A stretch of 8,101 nucleotides of DNA, taken from positions 1 through 8,101 of the forward strand of contig JAGLRY010000242.1 in assembly GCA_023135995.1 (NCBI GenBank). The letters run 5' to 3'. The position numbers were made by a program, and so were the translations under genes. Source of the stretch: Candidatus Aminicenantota bacterium. GTDB taxonomy: Bacteria; Acidobacteriota; Aminicenantia; Aminicenantales; Aminicenantaceae. The notes under the pieces were generated by a model that was not told where the DNA came from, made no database searches, and saw nothing but the letters and a program-made list of their open reading frames with translations. Position 1 is the first letter of the stretch. Every line of letters starts with the position of its first letter. Of the stretch, positions 1 to 6,619 are shown piece after piece.

Positions 1-239
1 AGCAGGTGAATCTGAATGTGTTCGAGCTGTCCATCCATTCGTTCGACAGCCGCGATATGGTTTGGCCAGCATGTGGAATCACCATCCCATTGCAGTATTT
101 CTTCGAAGGCATATCGGACCGGAACTTTAATCCCTATTTTGTGGATATTCAGTACTGAATACTTTGTGACATCTATCCCCAGTCTCTGCATGATCCGGTA
201 ACTGTAGTCTTCTCTTTCTGCCTCTGTTTTGAACTCCAC
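1..239 (-). CDS. Partial unrecognised protein (N-terminal part, runs off left edge)
   Basis: The reverse strand is open from a stop at about 270 down to position 1, giving about 79 codons from a GTG at 239-237. A TTG lies directly before it at 242-240, and the first ATG is at 191-189. The composition is protein-like: a charged N-terminus (EFKTEAEREDYSYR), then a stretch containing GIKVPVRYAFEEILQW and a segment with CWPNHIAAVERMDGQ. I recognise no family and no catalytic motif. No clear Shine-Dalgarno precedes the GTG or TTG. A second reverse frame with an ATG at 322-320 (MKTPPSRSSGLLSD...) overlaps the start region and stops near 166, so a frameshifted or misread start is possible. The plus-strand ORF over 16-201 has a less protein-like composition and is taken as its shadow. 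That this is a real gene is moderately likely; its function is unknown. Confidence 0.4.
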   Translation of the reverse strand, partial: MEFKTEAEREDYSYRIMQRLGIDVTKYSVLNIHKIGIKVPVRYAFEEILQWDGDSTCWPNHIAAVERMDGQLEHIQIHL

Positions 240-413
240 CAATGTCGGGATATTAGGTTTATGAAGGAAAAAAAGCTAATATCAGATAGAAGTCCACTAC
301 TTCTTGATGGGGGAGTTTTCATGTCGTTTTCATAATCACATTCTGAATCGTATTAATTAAATAAATGCAGTGTAGCATAATGTTCTGATAAGAGGAATGT
401 AATCTGCCAAACG

Positions 414-587
414 ATGCCAATAGAAATGCTGGCCATACCATCTTCATGGATGTTTCGTTTCAAAAGAATTAGGATGGATTTTCCGGATCTCATTTTCAAT
501 AATATTTTTTTACGCATGATTCTTGCTATGAAATGTCTCCGGTTGGACCAATTACATTCTATCCTTGAAAATATCAGAATGGATTGA
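414..587 (+). CDS. Possible small hypothetical protein, 57 aa
   Basis: ATG at 414 to TGA at 585-587 is open, and the frame is open back to a TAA at 378-380. The product is hydrophobic and basic, for example FPDLIFNNIFLRMILAMKCL followed by RLDQLHSILENI, and reads more like protein than random AT-rich DNA. A purine-rich AGAGGAA at 391-397 lies too far upstream (16 bases) to be a normal Shine-Dalgarno. I recognise no family. It may be a short peptide, a decayed gene fragment, or chance. It ends before the candidate promoter at 608, so it would not share that transcript with the downstream operon. Confidence 0.18.
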   Translation: MPIEMLAIPSSWMFRFKRIRMDFPDLIFNNIFLRMILAMKCLRLDQLHSILENIRMD

Positions 588-607
588 CAGTAATTTAACC
601 ATATGTC

Positions 608-637
608 TTGACAACATCTCTAATATTTTATTATTTT
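608..637 (+). promoter_or_regulatory. Candidate sigma70-type promoter for the qmoC-hdrA operon
   Basis: A perfect TTGACA at 608-613 is followed by a very AT-rich stretch with TATTAT at 629-634 (15-base spacer) or TATTTT at 632-637 (18-base spacer). Transcription would start near 643-645, leaving a leader of roughly 280 bases before the ATG at 927. Another TTGACA at 584-589 has no matching -10 box. The call rests only on consensus matching in AT-rich DNA. Confidence 0.3.
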
Positions 638-676
638 ACATTTGAATCCGAGGGAAAAGATAGAAGTAATAGTAAA

Positions 677-693
677 TATCTATTTTATAGATA
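677..693. repeat. Perfect 7-bp inverted repeat, candidate operator
   Basis: TATCTAT (677-683), a TTT spacer, and ATAGATA (687-693) form an exact inverted repeat. It lies about 40-55 bases downstream of the -10 boxes proposed at 629-637, a position where a dimeric repressor could act. As an RNA hairpin it would be weak because it is nearly all A/U, so a protein-binding site is the better guess. Chance occurrence in AT-rich DNA is possible. Confidence 0.3.
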
Positions 694-882
694 CACTAAT
701 TCCTCGATATTTATGAGAGTTAAAAACCTGGATAATTCACGGCCCCAAGTTGGTACAGATGCATTGTATGAAACATAAAGCTGAGGTTATCCTCGATAAT
801 TGCGTATGGGTGCACAACGAAGCCCCTGCAGATGATGGAGATCCGCTTGCATGAAGTCAATAAAAGAGAATCGTTTAATTTA

Positions 883-904
883 GGGAAATATCCCGGGAAT
901 ATCC
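883..904. repeat. Short imperfect direct repeat upstream of the start codon
   Basis: GGGAAATATCC (883-893) and GGGAATATCC (895-904) are near-identical and separated by one C. The junction creates CCCGGG at 892-897. The pair sits just before the Shine-Dalgarno of the qmoC-like gene, in the leader of the proposed transcript. It could be a regulator site or a slippage duplication. Confidence 0.3.
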
Positions 905-912
905 TAAGTGGC

Positions 913-919
913 AGAAGGA
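913..919 (+). promoter_or_regulatory. Ribosome binding site of the qmoC-like gene
   Basis: AGAAGGA lies 7 bases before the ATG at 927. It is the clearest Shine-Dalgarno in the window and supports this start codon. Confidence 0.7.
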
Positions 920-926
920 AAACACG

Positions 927-2084
927 ATGAAAAACAGGAGAGATTCTACGTTATTGGCCGAAATCCGTAAGTTTGGCCTATTCGATACTAATGCTTGTTA
1001 TCAATGTGGAAGCTGCACCCTTATCTGTGAATTAACCAATAGCGCAGCTTCATTTCCAAGGAAAATTATTCGCTATGTACTTTTAGGATTGAAAGACCTG
1101 TTACACAGTTGCCTAGAGCCATGGATCTGTCATGACTGTGGCGATTGTTCCAGCATATGCCCTCGAGAGTCAGAGCCAAGAGAATCAATGGCTACGCTTC
1201 GCCGCTATCTGTCCGCTCAATATGACTGGACAGGCATCTCTTCGAAGCTCAGCCGCTCAAAGATATGGTATATAGGCTCTCTTTCCGTTGTGGGAGCTCT
1301 GGTTTTACTTCTTGTTGTCCTTTATCATTCATATGTCGTTAACCTTCCACTCTCTTATTTTATTTCAACCTCCATGGGCCTGGAACATATGTACGGTACG
1401 ATTAAATATTTTACACTTGGAGTTATTTTTATACCTTTATTCTTTTTGATCTCCTTCGCTTTTCGTATGTTCTGGCTCACAATTTATAGAGGAAGTCATG
1501 TAAAAATACCTCTTCATTTATACATCACTGAAGTAAAGACTTATGTATTGCATTCGGTGACTCATAAAAAACTTAGTGAATGCCCAGAGAAGATACGATG
1601 GCCAATACACTGGCTGCTTGCATTCGGATGCACGATCATACTTGTATTTCTTATTTTCTTTCTGCGGTGGTTCCAGACAGATAATATTTACCCTGTTTAT
1701 TATCCCCAGAGATGGATGGGCTATTTAGCTACTATTTTTATAGTTTTTGGCTCAATGAATATATTGTTCGGACGAATTAAAAAACGGGAAGAAATATACA
1801 AATCCTCCAAGTTTGAAGACTTTATATTTCCGATTTTTTTACTATTAACTGCTGTAAGCGGGATAGTAGTTCATATCTCTAGGTATTTGGGATTTGAGAT
1901 TATATCCCATTATTTGTATGTGCTTCATTTGGTGATAGTTATTCCGGTACTGGTTGTGGAAATCCCATTCGGTAAATGGAGCCACATGCTTTACAGGCCG
2001 CTTGCGATTTACTTTCAGGCGGTTAAAGAAAAGGCAATGCAACAACAGTCGCATGAAGAAGCCATTTTCGAACAGACAGCATAG
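927..2084 (+). CDS. qmoC: QmoC-like quinone-interacting membrane subunit (HdrC + cytochrome b fusion)
   Basis: The 385-residue protein has an HdrC-like N-terminus with two 4Fe-4S motifs: C24-x2-C27-x2-C30-x3-C34 and C68-x2-C71-x2-C74-x3-C78. It continues into a hydrophobic domain with about six helices, near residues 112-134, 159-180, 225-246, 263-282, 297-316 and 328-346. Histidines in or near helices (H209, H213, H228, H316, H328, H334) are candidate haem b ligands. The order and length match QmoC, which in sulfate reducers joins the cytoplasmic QmoAB flavoproteins to menaquinone and APS reductase. By homology it should exchange electrons between cytoplasmic Fe-S clusters and the quinone pool in the inner membrane. 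The start is fixed by the Shine-Dalgarno at 913-919. It lies 4 bases before the giant HdrA gene, implying co-transcription and coupled translation. No QmoA, QmoB or AprAB gene is visible, so the partner and the true substrate may differ from canonical Qmo; related HdrE/NarI-type or DsrK-associated subunits are alternatives. Confidence 0.85.
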   Translation: MKNRRDSTLLAEIRKFGLFDTNACYQCGSCTLICELTNSAASFPRKIIRYVLLGLKDLLHSCLEPWICHDCGDCSSICPRESEPRESMATLRRYLSAQYDWTGISSKLSRSKIWYIGSLSVVGALVLLLVVLYHSYVVNLPLSYFISTSMGLEHMYGTIKYFTLGVIFIPLFFLISFAFRMFWLTIYRGSHVKIPLHLYITEVKTYVLHSVTHKKLSECPEKIRWPIHWLLAFGCTIILVFLIFFLRWFQTDNIYPVYYPQRWMGYLATIFIVFGSMNILFGRIKKREEIYKSSKFEDFIFPIFLLLTAVSGIVVHISRYLGFEIISHYLYVLHLVIVIPVLVVEIPFGKWSHMLYRPLAIYFQAVKEKAMQQQSHEEAIFEQTA

Positions 2085-2088
2085 CAAA

Positions 2089-5000
2089 ATGCACAAAAAA
2101 CAAGTCGGCGCTGCACTAGTAGTAGGCGGTGGAATTGGCGGTATGCAGGCAGCGCTTGATTTAACAGCATCTGGAATAAAAGTCTATCTGGTTGATACTA
2201 AATCATCTATCGGTGGAGTCATGTCTCAACTCGATAAGACTTTTCCTACAAACGAATGTGCAATGTGTACCATGGCGCCAAGGCTTGTTGAATTAAGTAG
2301 AAATAAGGATGTTGAAATAATAACTCTCTCAGATGTGGACAGAATAGATGGTGAGCCAGGCAATTTCAGAGTAACTTTGAAGAAAAGAGCACGGTACATA
2401 GATGAGGGAAAATGTACTGGATGCGGTGAATGCGAAGATATATGCCCGATTAGGTTACCCGATGAACATAATATGCATCTGATAAAGACAAAAGCAATAA
2501 ATCGCCTATATCCACAGGCTATCCCGAATACTTATGTCATTGAAAAATTAGGCCAATCTCCCTGTAGGTTTGCCTGCCCTGCTGGGCAGAAAGCTCAAGG
2601 TTACATTGCGTTAATTAAAGAAAAGCGCTATGAAGATGCTTACCATGTTATCCTTCGAGATAATCCTTTCCCTTCAGTTTGTGGCCGTGTCTGCATGCGT
2701 TACTGTGAAGAAGAATGTACGAGAGGGCGTGTTGATGAGCCGGTTTCCATTATGAACCTGAAAAGGTATGTTGCTGACTGGGCTTATGAGAGAAAGATAT
2801 CAAATAGAAGCTCTCTTGGCGAAGAAAGAAATAACAAGAAGGATCCCAAAAGAGTGGCAGTCGTTGGCTCAGGACCTGCGGGATTGACTGCTGCTCGAGA
2901 CCTGAGCGATCTAGGGTATTCCGTTACAGTCTTCGAAACCCTTTCAGAACCTGGAGGGATGATTCGTTTCGGGGTGCCTGAATACAGGTTGCCGAAAGCG
3001 AGATTGGAATGGGATATCAAGAATATTTTGTCTAACAGAATTGAATTGAGAACAAATCATAAAATAGAAAGTATCGATTCTCTCCTCCATGGCGGATTTC
3101 ATGCAGTCTTTATCGCTACGGGATTTCATGAGGCCAAGAAGTTACCTATTCCTGGAAGCGATCTGCCAGATGTCGAGACTTGTACGGACTTCCTCCGCGC
3201 TGTAGCAATGGGCGAAGAGCTAAAGCTAAAGAAGCGAATACTCATTTTGGGAGGAGGTAATGTTGCTATCGATGTTGCCCGAACAGCAATAAGACTGGGT
3301 GCCGAAGAAGTTCGTCTTGCTTGTCTGGAGCCGCGAGAAAAGGTTCCAGCTGATCTCCGGGAAATCGAAGATGCGGAAAATGAGGGTGTCATGTTTTTTC
3401 CTTCACGTTCCTTCCTTGAGATTTGCTCACAGAATGGTAATGTCTCAGGGGTCAGGTGCGGCAGAGTGAATTTCCACGGATTTGATGAGGATGGAAAACC
3501 CCTTATGGACGTAATAAAAGGTTCTGAACACACGATTGAGGCTGATATGGTAATTTTTGCCGTTGGATTAGCACCGGAGATACCCTTTATCCATGAAGGA
3601 ATAGCATTGACAAAATTCGGAACAATTAAAGTCGATGAGAATACGCTGGCCACTTCAAAACAAGGCGTATTTGCAGGCGGGGATGTCGTTCACGGGATTA
3701 ACTTCCAGTATATTATTGAGGCTATTGCATCTGGCCATCGAGCAGCTCAATCAATCGATCTCTATCTAAAAGGTGAAGATCTCAAGCCGATTGAGCCTTT
3801 GATGTCAAAAGTAGAATTGTCAGATGAGGAAATACAAAAAAAGATAAAAAGTAAAGATAAGCGACACTTGCCTCCTGTTTTACCTGTTGAAGACAGAAAA
3901 AGAAACTTTGTTGAATGTCAACAGGGTTTAACGGAAGAAGAAGCTATAAAAGAGGCAAATCGCTGCCTTGAATGCGGTATCTGTTCTGAGTGTTTGCTGT
4001 GTATGGAAAAATGTGAAGCAGAAGCCATTAATCATGAGATGCCAAGAGAAGAAATTAGGGAATTAGAGGTAGGTGCAGTAATCCTGTCCCCAGGATATGA
4101 TGTTTTTGATGCAGGGAAGAAAGAGGAATTGGGTTATGGTCGATATCCAAATGTCTTGAATGCTCTCGAATTTGAAAGGATATTATCTCCTTCAGGTCCA
4201 TTCTCAGGGGAAGTTCTAAGGCCCTATGATAAAAAGACACCAGAGCGCATTGCCTTCATTCAGTGTGTAGGGTCGCGTGATTTTGAAAGGGATTATTGTT
4301 CTTCTGTATGCTGTATGTATGCCACAAAAGAAGCGATCATCGCCAAAGAACATGTCAAGGGAGATTTAGAGTGTGACATATTTTTCATGGATATGCGTGC
4401 ATTTGGAAAAGGATTTGATGAGTATTATCAAAGGGCAAAGAAACTAGGCGTAAATTATATCCGATGTCGTCCACCTAGTGTAGAAGAGATGCCTCAAACA
4501 AGAAATCTCAAAGTTACATATCTAACCGAAGGGGATCAGAAGGTTTCACGTGTGTATGATATGGTTGTTTTGTCTGTAGGGATGCAGCCGCCGAAGTCTG
4601 CACAAAAGATTGCAGAAAAATTTGGAATTGAATTGAATGAGGCAAGTTTCTGCAATACATCTGTTTTTGAGCCGGTTGAAACCACACGAGAAGGAATATA
4701 TGCATCTGGTCCGTTCACAGAACCCAAGGATATACCTGAAACGGTAATGCAGGCTTCGAGTGCAGCCTCAAGGGTTTTATCACTTTTAAAAGATGTAAAA
4801 GGAAGCCTGATAAAACCAAAGGAATTTCCGCCGGAGAAAAACGTCAGAGGAAAGGAGCCAAAGATTGGTGTTTTTGTGTGCCATTGCGGCACAAATATTG
4901 CTTCTGTGGTGAATGTTCCTGAGGTCGTTGAATATGTAAACACACTTCCAGATGTTGTCTATGCGGAGAATAATCTATACACCTGTTCACAGGATACCCA

Positions 5001-6558
5001 GGAGAAAATAAAAAAGGTAATATTAGAACATGACTTGAATCGTGTCGTAGTTGCCTCCTGCACTCCGAGAACTCATGAACCTCTCTTCAGAGACACTATC
5101 CAGGAGGGGGGACTGAATCCCTATCTCTTTGAAATGGCAAACATTCGTGACCAGTGCTCATGGGTGCACATACATGAGCCTGAAAGGGCCACAGAAAAGG
5201 CTAAAGACCTTCTGAGAATGGCAGTTGCCAAAGCAAGGTTATTAGAACCGCTGAAAAGAAGGTTAGTTGAGGTGAATAAATCTGCGCTTGTTATTGGAGG
5301 AGGACTTTCTGGTATGACCTCCTCACTCGAACTGGCATCTCTTGGATTTGACGTTTATTTAGTGGAGAAAGAGAATGAACTCGGAGGACACCTAAGACAT
5401 ATTTACTATTTACTCAACGGAGAAAATCCTCAGGATAGACTGAGACATCTTGTTGAAAGAATACAAGAGGCCGATCAAATTCATTTGTTAACAGAAACAA
5501 ATATTAAATCTATGGAGGGCTCGATTGGAAATTTCAAAACAGTGGTTACTAATAACGGAGATTCAAGAGAAATAGAGCATGGCGTGGTGGTTGTAGCGAC
5601 TGGTGCTAAAGAGTATAAACCTGAAGAGTATTTATACGGTCAGAATAAAGGAGTAATGACCCAACTCGAATTTGAAGATTGCTTGAAAAGAGGCACGTGG
5701 TATTCTCCTTCTGATTATCAACCTTTAAAAACAGTTGTTATGATTCAATGCGTTGGCTCTCGTGATGAAGAAAGACCCTATTGTTCGAGGGTATGTTGTG
5801 CAGAGGCCATCAAGAATGCAATAAAAATAAAAGAACTTTCATCTGAAACAGATGTCTGTATACTCTACAGAGATGTGCGAGTTTATGGTTTTAGAGAAAG
5901 TTACTATACAAAGGCAAGAGAACTGGGTGTCGTTTTCATAAGATACGAAGAAGACTTTAAGCCTGAAGTTATAAGAACTGGCAAGAAGTTACTGGTCAAG
6001 GTTTTTGACCAGATTTTAAGAGTGCCGCTTGAGATATCTGCGGATTTACTCATATTGTCAGCTGGGATAATTCCAAATGATGAGAATGAAGCAGTTGCTC
6101 AACTCTTAAAAGTTCCGTTAAACAATGAGAAATTTTTTCTTGAAGCACATATGAAGTTGCGTCCGGTTGAGTTTGCCAAAGATGGTGTGTACGTATGTGG
6201 CTTAGCTCATTCAGCTAAAGCGATAGAAGAAGGAATAATCCAGGCCCAGGCCGCGGCCTCGCGGGCAGCTACAGTACTTTCAAAAGATTGTATTGAATTG
6301 GAGGCCAACATATCTGAAGTCGTAGATGAAAAATGTGATGGGTGTGCATACTGTATAGATCCTTGTCCATATAACGCACTCACATTAATTGAATACATGA
6401 GGGACGGAAAAATAAAGAAGACAGTGGAAACAAATGAGGTCGCCTGTAAGGGGTGTGGGTGTTGTCAAGCCACATGTCCGAAGGAAGGAATATTTGTCAG
6501 GGGCTTTACGCTGAAACAGTTTGCAGTACAGATAAACGCCGCTTTGGGAATAGAGTGA
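2089..6558 (+). CDS. hdrA: Giant HdrA-type flavoprotein: HdrA with inserted GltD/NfnB domain, second HdrA, ferredoxin tail
   Basis: The 1489-residue cytoplasmic electron-transfer protein reads in order as follows. (1) HdrA FAD domain with GGGIGG at 13-18, the NECAMC motif with C57/C60, and a 4-cysteine cluster at C109, C112, C115, C119. (2) A GltD/NfnB-like insert at about 155-600: Fe-S cysteines C159, C163, C198, C202, C206, C210; FAD motif VVGSGPAG (258-265); NAD(P) motif GGGNVA (388-393); AGGD (529-532). (3) Return to HdrA with CxxCxxCxxCxxCxxxC (626-642) and CVGSRD...YCSSVCC (726-742). (4) A second HdrA from about 925: CHCG (931-934), C966, C991, FAD motif GGGLSG (1070-1075), CVGSRD...YCSRVCC (1221-1237). 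(5) Two C-terminal 4Fe-4S motifs (1416-1426, 1453-1463). It is expected to pass electrons between NAD(P)H, flavins and Fe-S partners, probably through the upstream membrane subunit. The ATG at 2089 gives the natural FAD-domain start; an in-frame ATG at 2053 would overlap qmoC. Neither has a clear Shine-Dalgarno, so coupling is likely. No CCG domain or MvhD follows. Similar large HdrA-GltD proteins (called HdrL by some authors) occur in sulfate reducers. Confidence 0.9.
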   Translation: MHKKQVGAALVVGGGIGGMQAALDLTASGIKVYLVDTKSSIGGVMSQLDKTFPTNECAMCTMAPRLVELSRNKDVEIITLSDVDRIDGEPGNFRVTLKKRARYIDEGKCTGCGECEDICPIRLPDEHNMHLIKTKAINRLYPQAIPNTYVIEKLGQSPCRFACPAGQKAQGYIALIKEKRYEDAYHVILRDNPFPSVCGRVCMRYCEEECTRGRVDEPVSIMNLKRYVADWAYERKISNRSSLGEERNNKKDPKRVAVVGSGPAGLTAARDLSDLGYSVTVFETLSEPGGMIRFGVPEYRLPKARLEWDIKNILSNRIELRTNHKIESIDSLLHGGFHAVFIATGFHEAKKLPIPGSDLPDVETCTDFLRAVAMGEELKLKKRILILGGGNVAIDVARTAIRLGAEEVRLACLEPREKVPADLREIEDAENEGVMFFPSRSFLEICSQNGNVSGVRCGRVNFHGFDEDGKPLMDVIKGSEHTIEADMVIFAVGLAPEIPFIHEGIALTKFGTIKVDENTLATSKQGVFAGGDVVHGINFQYIIEAIASGHRAAQSIDLYLKGEDLKPIEPLMSKVELSDEEIQKKIKSKDKRHLPPVLPVEDRKRNFVECQQGLTEEEAIKEANRCLECGICSECLLCMEKCEAEAINHEMPREEIRELEVGAVILSPGYDVFDAGKKEELGYGRYPNVLNALEFERILSPSGPFSGEVLRPYDKKTPERIAFIQCVGSRDFERDYCSSVCCMYATKEAIIAKEHVKGDLECDIFFMDMRAFGKGFDEYYQRAKKLGVNYIRCRPPSVEEMPQTRNLKVTYLTEGDQKVSRVYDMVVLSVGMQPPKSAQKIAEKFGIELNEASFCNTSVFEPVETTREGIYASGPFTEPKDIPETVMQASSAASRVLSLLKDVKGSLIKPKEFPPEKNVRGKEPKIGVFVCHCGTNIASVVNVPEVVEYVNTLPDVVYAENNLYTCSQDTQEKIKKVILEHDLNRVVVASCTPRTHEPLFRDTIQEGGLNPYLFEMANIRDQCSWVHIHEPERATEKAKDLLRMAVAKARLLEPLKRRLVEVNKSALVIGGGLSGMTSSLELASLGFDVYLVEKENELGGHLRHIYYLLNGENPQDRLRHLVERIQEADQIHLLTETNIKSMEGSIGNFKTVVTNNGDSREIEHGVVVVATGAKEYKPEEYLYGQNKGVMTQLEFEDCLKRGTWYSPSDYQPLKTVVMIQCVGSRDEERPYCSRVCCAEAIKNAIKIKELSSETDVCILYRDVRVYGFRESYYTKARELGVVFIRYEEDFKPEVIRTGKKLLVKVFDQILRVPLEISADLLILSAGIIPNDENEAVAQLLKVPLNNEKFFLEAHMKLRPVEFAKDGVYVCGLAHSAKAIEEGIIQAQAAASRAATVLSKDCIELEANISEVVDEKCDGCAYCIDPCPYNALTLIEYMRDGKIKKTVETNEVACKGCGCCQATCPKEGIFVRGFTLKQFAVQINAALGIE

Positions 6559-6563
6559 CACTA

Positions 6564-6617
6564 ATGGGCAATATGAGTCATAATGCGGAAATCGAGGAAT
6601 TGGAGACAAAGTCTTAA
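6564..6617 (+). pseudogene. 17-codon ORF after hdrA, possible 5' remnant of a lost operon gene
   Basis: ATG at 6564 begins 5 bases after the hdrA stop and reads MGNMSHNAEIEELETKS before TAA at 6615-6617. The spacing is what one expects of a next gene in the operon, and hdrA genes are often followed by mvhD, hdrB or hdrC. The peptide shows no recognisable motif and stops 2 bases before the end of the convergent cytochrome gene. It could be the truncated start of a former third gene, or pure chance. No terminator hairpin is visible in the 61 bases between the two convergent genes. Confidence 0.2.
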
Positions 6618-6619
6618 AT

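Larger units (their letters stand above)
240..926. other. AT-rich intergenic region between divergent genes
   Basis: About 690 bases separate the minus-strand partial gene from the plus-strand qmoC-like gene, so promoters in both directions are expected here. No gene is convincing. Small open frames include 261-335 (24 codons, plus), 414-587 (57 codons, plus; listed separately) and 759-854 (31 codons, plus, with no Shine-Dalgarno). GTTTTCAT occurs twice, at 315-322 and 326-333, an 11-base period that would suit one face of the helix for a regulator. GAGG-TTAT-CCTC at 783-794 could form only a weak 4-base hairpin. No tRNA, attachment-site structure or IS end was seen. Confidence 0.6.

Noticed and set aside
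16..201. 61-codon plus-strand ORF at the left edge
   Set aside because: It overlaps a reverse frame with more protein-like composition; it has no Shine-Dalgarno and no motif.
723..930. About 70 codons open on the minus strand, containing GFVVHPYAIIEDNLSF, overlapping a plus-strand 31-codon frame
   Set aside because: It has no ATG near its beginning and no Shine-Dalgarno, overlaps the leader and start of the qmoC-like gene, and matches no recognised family. Both strands being open here probably reflects chance.
1954..2088. Upstream in-frame extension of the HdrA gene, including the ATG at 2053
   Set aside because: It would overlap the qmoC-like gene by up to 131 bases, and the added residues do not resemble the start of an HdrA FAD domain. 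The ATG at 2089 places the GGGIGG motif at the usual distance.
3126..3653. 175-codon minus-strand ORF inside the giant HdrA gene
   Set aside because: It lies fully antisense to the GltD-like domain, whose motifs are intact; its serine-rich composition is typical of a shadow frame.
2089..6558. HdrA gene as an assembly artefact joining two genes
   Set aside because: The frame is uninterrupted for 1489 codons with coherent domain order and complete motifs throughout, and comparable HdrA-GltD fusions are known in sulfate reducers.
6559..6619. Shared bidirectional terminator between the convergent genes
   Set aside because: I found no GC-rich stem or flanking T-run in these 61 bases.
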